Made by a program: the position numbers and the translations under genes. A DNA stretch of 48,168 bases from Oscillospiraceae bacterium (GTDB lineage Bacteria > Bacillota > Clostridia > Oscillospirales > Oscillospiraceae), in NCBI GenBank assembly GCA_029257695.1, contig JARIAU010000090.1, positions 1 to 48,168 of the forward strand, read 5' to 3'. Under the pieces are notes generated by a model. The model had not been told where the DNA came from. It was given only the letters and a program-made list of their open reading frames with translations, and did no database searches. Positions 43,926-48,168 of the stretch are shown here, piece after piece (within the stretch, counting starts at the first letter, position 1; the number at the start of each line of letters is the position of its first letter).

Positions 43926-44684
43926 ATGAAGAAACAACAACGGTTTGAGCTGACTTCCTTTGTGCTGCATTTGCTGGCCATGGGACTGATGCTTCTGGAC
44001 CATATGTGGGCAACGGTGGTGCCGGAAAATGCATGGATGACGACCATCGGCCGCATGGCATTTCCCATTTTTGCCTTTATGATCGTGGAAGGTTATTTTC
44101 ACACCCATGATTTGAAGAAATATGTGGGGCGCATGCTGATTTTTGCCGTGATTTCGGAGATTCCCTTCAACCTGATGATGGGGCAGACGGTCTTTTATCC
44201 CATGCACCAGAATGTGTTGTGGACCTTCCTCATCGGCATTTGGATGATCTATTTGAATGAGAAAGCCCGAAAGACGGGCAAAGTGTGGCTTCGGGTGCTG
44301 GTGGGGGTCGGCACCGTGCTGGCCTCGACTGTGCTGGGACTGGTTACCATGGTGGACTACAATCATTACGGCGTTTATACCGTCCTGGTGTTCTACTTCT
44401 TCCGGGGCAGCCGTTGGTGGCAGCGTCTGGGCCAGTTGCTGTGTCTGGGCTATATCAATACGGCCCTGATTGCCGGTATCGGCACCTCCTTCCACTTGTT
44501 TGGAATGGAGCTGTTTGTGCCGCAGCAGGCCTTTGCGGTGCTGGCTCTGATCCCAATCTGGCTATACCACGGCAAGCAGGGGCCACATCCCAAGTGGTTC
44601 CAGTACACCTGTTATGCCTTTTATCCGGTGCATATTCTGGTGCTGGTGCTTCTGCGCTCTTGGATTTGGCTCATGCACGGATGA
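43926..44684 (+). CDS. TraX family membrane protein
   Basis: 252 residues with about seven membrane segments. The start region (ELTSFVLHLLAMGLMLLDHMWATV), GRMAFPIFAFMIVEGYFHTHDLKKYVGRML, EIPFNLM and DYNHYGVYTVLVFYFFR match the TraX family. Its namesake acetylates F-pilin, but it is common in Firmicutes outside conjugative elements. No conjugation genes are present here, so the substrate is unknown. It starts 11 nt after the M16C stop and shares its transcript. Confidence 0.9.
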   Translation: MKKQQRFELTSFVLHLLAMGLMLLDHMWATVVPENAWMTTIGRMAFPIFAFMIVEGYFHTHDLKKYVGRMLIFAVISEIPFNLMMGQTVFYPMHQNVLWTFLIGIWMIYLNEKARKTGKVWLRVLVGVGTVLASTVLGLVTMVDYNHYGVYTVLVFYFFRGSRWWQRLGQLLCLGYINTALIAGIGTSFHLFGMELFVPQQAFAVLALIPIWLYHGKQGPHPKWFQYTCYAFYPVHILVLVLLRSWIWLMHG

Positions 44685-44698
44685 AACGGCTCGTTCGA

Positions 44699-44728
44699 AA
44701 GCCCGGATCCACTGGATCCGGGCTTTTT
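44699..44728 (+). terminator. Terminator after traX-like gene
   Basis: AAGCCCGGATCC (44699-44710) pairs with GGATCCGGGCTT (44714-44725) around an ACT loop, followed by TTT. Confidence 0.95.
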
Positions 44729-44790
44729 GCAAAGGTGTTCATGCGGTGCAAGTATGCCGAGAAAAAAGAGAAAAAAGAAGCAGAAACTAT

Positions 44791-44819
44791 TTGAAGAGCC
44801 GAACAAAATGTGGTAAGAT
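44791..44819 (+). promoter_or_regulatory. Promoter of the degV2 leader and degV2
   Basis: TTGAAG (44791-44796), a 17-nt spacer and TAAGAT (44814-44819) with an extended -10 TG. The leader to degV2 is about 120 nt. It contains hairpins GGTTT-TCGT-AAACC (44830-44843) and GATGCG...CGCATC (44848-44870), and then the cysteine-rich ORF. Confidence 0.75.
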
Positions 44820-44892
44820 GGTTTAAGAAGGTTTTCGTAAACCCGATGATGCGTGTATGGATACCGCATCGAAATGCGGGGGAGAAGCCAGA

Positions 44893-44949
44893 ATGTGTAA
44901 CAGAGCCGTCCTGCGGGCATGGTGCTGTTGTAAGGAGAAGAAAACATGA
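44893..44949 (+). CDS. 18-residue cysteine-rich leader ORF upstream of degV2
   Basis: The ATG at 44893 follows GGGGGAG (44878-44884) with 8-nt spacing, a good SD. The product is MCNRAVLRAWCCCKEKKT; its TGA overlaps the degV2 ATG (ATGA). Four of 18 residues are Cys, spaced C-x8-C-C-C, exactly as in the ORF before degV1. Only the Cys pattern and the ATGA junction are shared, not the rest. The degV2 SD (AAGGAG, 44932-44937) is read directly after the CCC codons, so a ribosome pausing there would cover it. Confidence 0.7.
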   Translation: MCNRAVLRAWCCCKEKKT

Positions 44950-45824
44950 GCTTTGCGATTTTTACAGATACATCCGCCAATCTGCCCACACGGGAAACGA
45001 AGCGATTGAATTTGATTGTGGTACCCCTGTCTTATTCCGTGGATGGTGTGGAGCAGGAATGCTTGGATACCGAGGCGTTTGCTGCTGCGGACTACTATGA
45101 GAAGATGAAGGGCAGCACCGTCATCAAGACCTCCCAGATCAATCCCCAGAAGTATGTGGATTATATGGAGCCGGTGCTGCGGGACGGGAAGGATATTCTG
45201 TTTGTGGGGATGTCCTCTGGGATCAGCGGGTCCTTTGCCTCGGCCAAGATTGCCCGGGAGCAGCTGCTGGAGGAGTATCCTGACCGCACCATTCGACTGG
45301 TGGACAGTTTGGGGGCATCGTTGGGCGAGGGACTGCTGGTGCTGAAGGCCCAGCAGTGCCGGGAGCAGGGGATGACGCTGGATGAAACAGCGCACCTTCT
45401 GGATGAGGCCAAAGCCCATATGTATCAGCTGTTCACGGTGGATAATCTGATGCATCTGCGCAAAGGCGGCCGTTTGTCCAATGCGGCGGCACTGGTGGGT
45501 TCCCTGTTGAACATCAAGCCGTTGCTGAAGGGCAATGAAGAGGGACAAATCGTGTCGTTTGGCAAGGTGCGTGGCCGGAAAGCGGTGCTGCAGGAGCTTG
45601 TGAAGCACTATTGTGCGCTGGTGGTGGACCCCCAGACACAGGTGGTGGGCATTTCTCATTGCCACTGCCCGGAGGATGCGGAAAAATTGGCAGAGCTGCT
45701 GCGGGAGAACGGCGCACCCAAGGAAATTCTTGTGGTGGAGCACGAACCGGTGACCGGTTCTTATCTTGGTCCCGGTGCATTGGCTCTGTACTTTGGCGGC
45801 GCACAGGATGTGCGGCTGCACTGA
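44946..45824 (+). CDS. DegV family fatty-acid-binding protein (degV2)
   Basis: 292 residues. FAIFTDTSANLP at the N-terminus, KTSQINPQKY at about 60, GMSSGISGSFASAKIA, LRKGGRLSNAAALVGSLLNIKPLL and the final SYLGPGALALYFGG are the DegV landmarks. It is a clear paralogue of degV1 but diverged. SD AAGGAG lies 8 nt before the ATG, inside the overlapping cysteine-rich ORF. It has its own promoter and terminator. A role as a fatty-acid donor for a FakA kinase is possible; no kinase gene is in the window. Confidence 0.95.
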   Translation: MSFAIFTDTSANLPTRETKRLNLIVVPLSYSVDGVEQECLDTEAFAAADYYEKMKGSTVIKTSQINPQKYVDYMEPVLRDGKDILFVGMSSGISGSFASAKIAREQLLEEYPDRTIRLVDSLGASLGEGLLVLKAQQCREQGMTLDETAHLLDEAKAHMYQLFTVDNLMHLRKGGRLSNAAALVGSLLNIKPLLKGNEEGQIVSFGKVRGRKAVLQELVKHYCALVVDPQTQVVGISHCHCPEDAEKLAELLRENGAPKEILVVEHEPVTGSYLGPGALALYFGGAQDVRLH

Positions 45825-45853
45825 TGTTTTTGTTGGATATGATCCGAATACGG

Positions 45854-45887
45854 ACGGCATGGCTTTGGTCATGCCGTTTGTGTTTTT
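45854..45887 (+). terminator. Terminator of degV2
   Basis: ACGGCATG (45854-45861) pairs with CATGCCGT (45870-45877) around an 8-nt loop, followed by TTGTGTTTTT. Confidence 0.85.
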
Positions 45888-45920
45888 GGAAGGGTGTGGG
45901 CATGGATTTTGCACCAATGA

Positions 45921-45949
45921 TTGCAGGGAAAGGCAGAACATAGTATAAT
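45921..45949 (+). promoter_or_regulatory. Promoter of the hydroxyacid dehydrogenase gene
   Basis: TTGCAG (45921-45926), a 17-nt spacer and a perfect TATAAT (45944-45949). The leader of about 78 nt contains short GC-rich hairpins (GGTG/CACC, CGGT/ACCG with GCC/GGC) but no recognisable riboswitch. Confidence 0.85.
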
Positions 45950-46033
45950 GTCAACTTGAATGCAGGTGGAACCACCGGTGTGCCTTTGGCACCGCAGACC
46001 GCTCCCGTGGGGCGCGTGGAAAGGAGTATTCCA

Positions 46034-46999
46034 ATGAAGATGGTGATTTTGGACGCATATGTGGAAAATCCCGGCGATCTCAGCTGGGCACCGCTGAAGG
46101 ATCTGGGCGAACTCACGCTTTATGATGCCATTCCGGGAAACGATGTGGATAAAATCGTCGCATGCATCGGTACGGCGGAGGTGGTGCTGACCAATAAAAC
46201 ACCCCTTTCGGCGGAGGTGCTGCACCGCTGCCCCAGCATCCAATGCATTGCCATTTTGGCCACAGGCTACAACATCGTGGACATTGCGTGTGCCAAGGAA
46301 CTTGGAATCCCCGTGTGCAATGTGCCGACCTACGGCACCTATGCGGTGGCGCAATATACCATTGCCATGCTGCTGGAACTTTGCAGTCGGGTGGCAGAGC
46401 ATGACCGCTCGGTTCATGCCGGTCGGTGGCAGAACAACCCCCAGTGGAGCTATTGGGAACGACCGCTGACGGAGCTTGCAGGAAAGACCATGGGCATTAT
46501 TGGACTGGGCCGCATCGGCCAGCGGGTGGCACAGATTGCCGCCGCCATGGGCATGAAGGTGCTGGCTTACAGCCGAACGGAAACGGAGGAAGGGCGCAGC
46601 ATTGCTGCCTATGTGGATTTGCCGACGCTGCTGGCGGAATCCGATGTGGTCAGCCTGCATTGTCCGCTGTTTCCAGAGACAGAAGGGATCATCAATCGGG
46701 AAACCATTGCCCAAATGAAAGACGGAGCGATTCTGCTCAATGCCAGCCGAGGAGGTCTGGTGGTGGACGCAGACCTTGCCGAGGCACTCCACAGCGGCAA
46801 GCTGGCTGCGGCGGCCTTGGATGTGGTCTCCCAGGAGCCGATTTGTCCGGACAATCCGCTGCTGAAGGCCCCGAACTGTATCCTGACACCCCATATTGCG
46901 TGGGCGGCAAAAGAATGCCGCCAGCGCATCATTGACACCACAGTGGAGAATGTGCGAGCCTATAAAGAAGGCCATCCCATCCATGTGGTGAATCCCTGA
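46034..46999 (+). CDS. D-2-hydroxyacid dehydrogenase (glycerate/hydroxypyruvate reductase type)
   Basis: 321 residues, normal length. It is an NAD(P)-dependent dehydrogenase of the D-2-hydroxyacid family. The Rossmann motif MGIIGLGRIGQRVAQIA is at about 152-168. The catalytic Arg is in NASRGGLVVD, the Glu in DVVSQEPI and the His in LTPHIAWAAKE (about 287). The substrate-side ILATGYNIVDI and VPTYGTYAVAQY resemble glycerate dehydrogenase (HprA) more than D-lactate dehydrogenase or SerA, but substrate choice is an inference. SD AAAGGAG lies 7 nt before the ATG. The DUF4317 gene follows after 18 nt. Confidence 0.93.
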   Translation: MKMVILDAYVENPGDLSWAPLKDLGELTLYDAIPGNDVDKIVACIGTAEVVLTNKTPLSAEVLHRCPSIQCIAILATGYNIVDIACAKELGIPVCNVPTYGTYAVAQYTIAMLLELCSRVAEHDRSVHAGRWQNNPQWSYWERPLTELAGKTMGIIGLGRIGQRVAQIAAAMGMKVLAYSRTETEEGRSIAAYVDLPTLLAESDVVSLHCPLFPETEGIINRETIAQMKDGAILLNASRGGLVVDADLAEALHSGKLAAAALDVVSQEPICPDNPLLKAPNCILTPHIAWAAKECRQRIIDTTVENVRAYKEGHPIHVVNP

Positions 47000-47017
47000 G
47001 AGAAGAGGTTGCTGTAC

Positions 47018-48163
47018 ATGAATGAAAAAGAAATCGGCGAGCTGCGCCGTCGGATCCGACCGGATAAGAGCAATATTTCCCGTGTCTGGGGCTGCTATGT
47101 GAACGAGCGGCACGAGATCATTTCCCAGTTCAACGAATCCCTTGGTATGATGACGGCGGAGGACGGAGAAAAATTCCTGTCTCTGTTCCGTAAGGTGCTG
47201 ACCGGCGGCGTGGGGCGGAATCTGCTGGATTTGAGCTTCCGAACACAGCAAGTGGTGGACGGAGAAGAGCATCGTCTGCTGATGACTCTCCGAGACAGCC
47301 GGCTGGAGGACGAACAGGCGGTGCAGATGTTCTTCAGTCGAGTCATGCAGAGCGTGGATTTGGAAGGGAATTTCCTCATTCTCCTCACTTATGATACTTA
47401 CGATGTGTATTATAAGGGAAAGGATGATGTCATGCAGAAGGATAACTCTACCGAGGAGTTCCGCCACATCCTCTGTGCCATCTGTCCGGTGAAGGAGAGC
47501 AAGCCTTCGCTCAATTACAACAACCGGGAGAGCAAGTTCCACTTGCAGGCGGCCCTTCAGGTGGTGGGCAATCCTGAGATTGGATTCCTGTTCCCGGCCT
47601 TCGATGACCGGGCCACCAACATCTATAATGCCCTCTATTACACCCGCAACATCGAGGAAAACCACGAGGACTTCGTGGATGCCATCTTCAAAACGGAGAT
47701 GCCGATGCCTGCTATGGCGCAGAAGGAGACCTTCCAGACGGTGCTGAGTGAAACGCTGGGAGAGGAATGCAGCTACGATGTGGTGCAGCAGGTGCAGGAT
47801 CGCTTGACCCAGATGATCGATATTCATAAAGAGAGCAAGGAGCCGGAGCCTCTGACCATCTCCAAACAGGGAATGCGTGCAGTGCTGGCGGCCAGCGGGG
47901 TCAGTGAGGAGCATGTGGAGGCCTTTGATGAACGGTTTGATGCAGAATTCGGCGTCAATACGCAGTTGAGTCCCCGAAATCTGGTGGATACCAAGCGGTT
48001 GGAGGTAAAAATGCCGGATGTGACCATCCAGATCAATCCGGAGCGGAGCGAATTGCTGCAAACCCGCATCGTAGACGGAGCCAAGTGCCTTGTCATCCGA
48101 GTCAGTGAGGATGTGGAGGTCAACGGTGTGCCCATCCAGATTGCGGCAGAGAACCCGATGTAA
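47018..48163 (+). CDS. DUF4317 family protein
   Basis: 381 residues. The N-terminal MNEKEIGELRRRIRPDKSNISRVWGCYVNERHEIISQFNESLG and the segment LTGGVGRNLLDLSF match the DUF4317 family as I remember it, found mostly in Clostridia. It has no signal peptide or membrane segment and is probably cytoplasmic. YDTYDVYYKGKDD and NIYNALYYTRNIEENHEDFVDAIF are further conserved-looking stretches. Function unknown. The ATG at 47018 has AAGAGG 9 nt upstream; an in-frame TTG at 47009 has no SD. It probably shares a transcript with the dehydrogenase. The window ends 5 nt after the stop. Confidence 0.88.
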   Translation: MNEKEIGELRRRIRPDKSNISRVWGCYVNERHEIISQFNESLGMMTAEDGEKFLSLFRKVLTGGVGRNLLDLSFRTQQVVDGEEHRLLMTLRDSRLEDEQAVQMFFSRVMQSVDLEGNFLILLTYDTYDVYYKGKDDVMQKDNSTEEFRHILCAICPVKESKPSLNYNNRESKFHLQAALQVVGNPEIGFLFPAFDDRATNIYNALYYTRNIEENHEDFVDAIFKTEMPMPAMAQKETFQTVLSETLGEECSYDVVQQVQDRLTQMIDIHKESKEPEPLTISKQGMRAVLAASGVSEEHVEAFDERFDAEFGVNTQLSPRNLVDTKRLEVKMPDVTIQINPERSELLQTRIVDGAKCLVIRVSEDVEVNGVPIQIAAENPM

Positions 48164-48168
48164 TTCCT

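Noticed and set aside
45965..45980. T-box-like AGGTGGAACC sequence
   Set aside because: The transcript leader is only about 78 nt, leaving no room for a stem I and specifier loop, and there is no terminator/antiterminator pair.
45869..48061. A 730-codon minus-strand frame opposite the dehydrogenase and DUF4317 genes
   Set aside because: It is antisense to two supported genes and their promoter; a shadow.

Overview
The window is GC-rich, densely coding, and reads as a chromosome segment of an anaerobic gut-type Firmicute. Clostridia, and probably the Oscillospiraceae/Ruminococcaceae group, is an inference from several points. These are a DUF4317 protein, two DegV proteins, a PurF of the type lacking the N-terminal cysteine, a very large SdrD_B-type surface protein with a Gram-positive sorting signal, MacB-type efflux genes with Gram-positive adaptors, and intrinsic terminators after almost every unit. 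No phage, insertion sequence, CRISPR array, rRNA or tRNA was seen.

Layout. (1) 2-19069: one giant surface protein, open at the left edge (6355 residues visible). It has a non-repetitive N-terminal two thirds of the visible part, about 17 SdrD_B-like modules and a QPKTG anchor. A terminator separates it from an orphan, membrane-anchored, family-5-like solute-binding protein (19128-20642). (2) 20901-21449: cobO, with its own promoter and terminator. (3) 21587-23704 (minus): a multi-pass membrane protein with a zinc ribbon. (4) 23865-25097: degV1 (minus), divergent from a beta-propeller-only relative of S9 peptidases (25098-26117, plus). (5) 26249-31135 (minus): an efflux operon encoding a lipoprotein adaptor, an ABC ATPase, a second adaptor with an unusual insert, and a MacB-type permease. 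It is divergent from a MATE transporter (31467-32831). (6) 33062-36670: a molybdenum cofactor operon, moeA-moaA-moaC-mog-MOSC, convergent with a mobA-mobB fusion (minus, 36676-37722). (7) 37987-40864: a GntR/UTRA regulator followed by purC and purF. (8) 40993-44684: an M16C metalloprotease and a TraX-family membrane protein. (9) 44826-45824: degV2 with its leader. (10) 46034-48163: a D-2-hydroxyacid dehydrogenase and a DUF4317 protein.

The most unusual signal is in the leaders of the two degV genes. They lie about 20 kb apart on opposite strands. Each is immediately preceded by an 18-20 codon ORF whose stop overlaps the degV start as ATGA. Both peptides carry the pattern C-x8-C-C-C and otherwise share little sequence. 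This looks like a cysteine-rich leader peptide translationally coupled to DegV, a fatty-acid-binding family. I know of no description of it. Other regulatory signals include an 11-bp sequence shared, as an inverted repeat, by the two divergent promoters at degV1, 11-bp-phased direct repeats upstream of the efflux promoter, facing and overlapping promoters between mobAB and gntR with a perfect operator-like palindrome, and two terminators that share the same stem core.

Everything here was read by eye. Family assignments rest on remembered motifs and none was checked against a database. Start codons were chosen from Shine-Dalgarno (SD) spacing.
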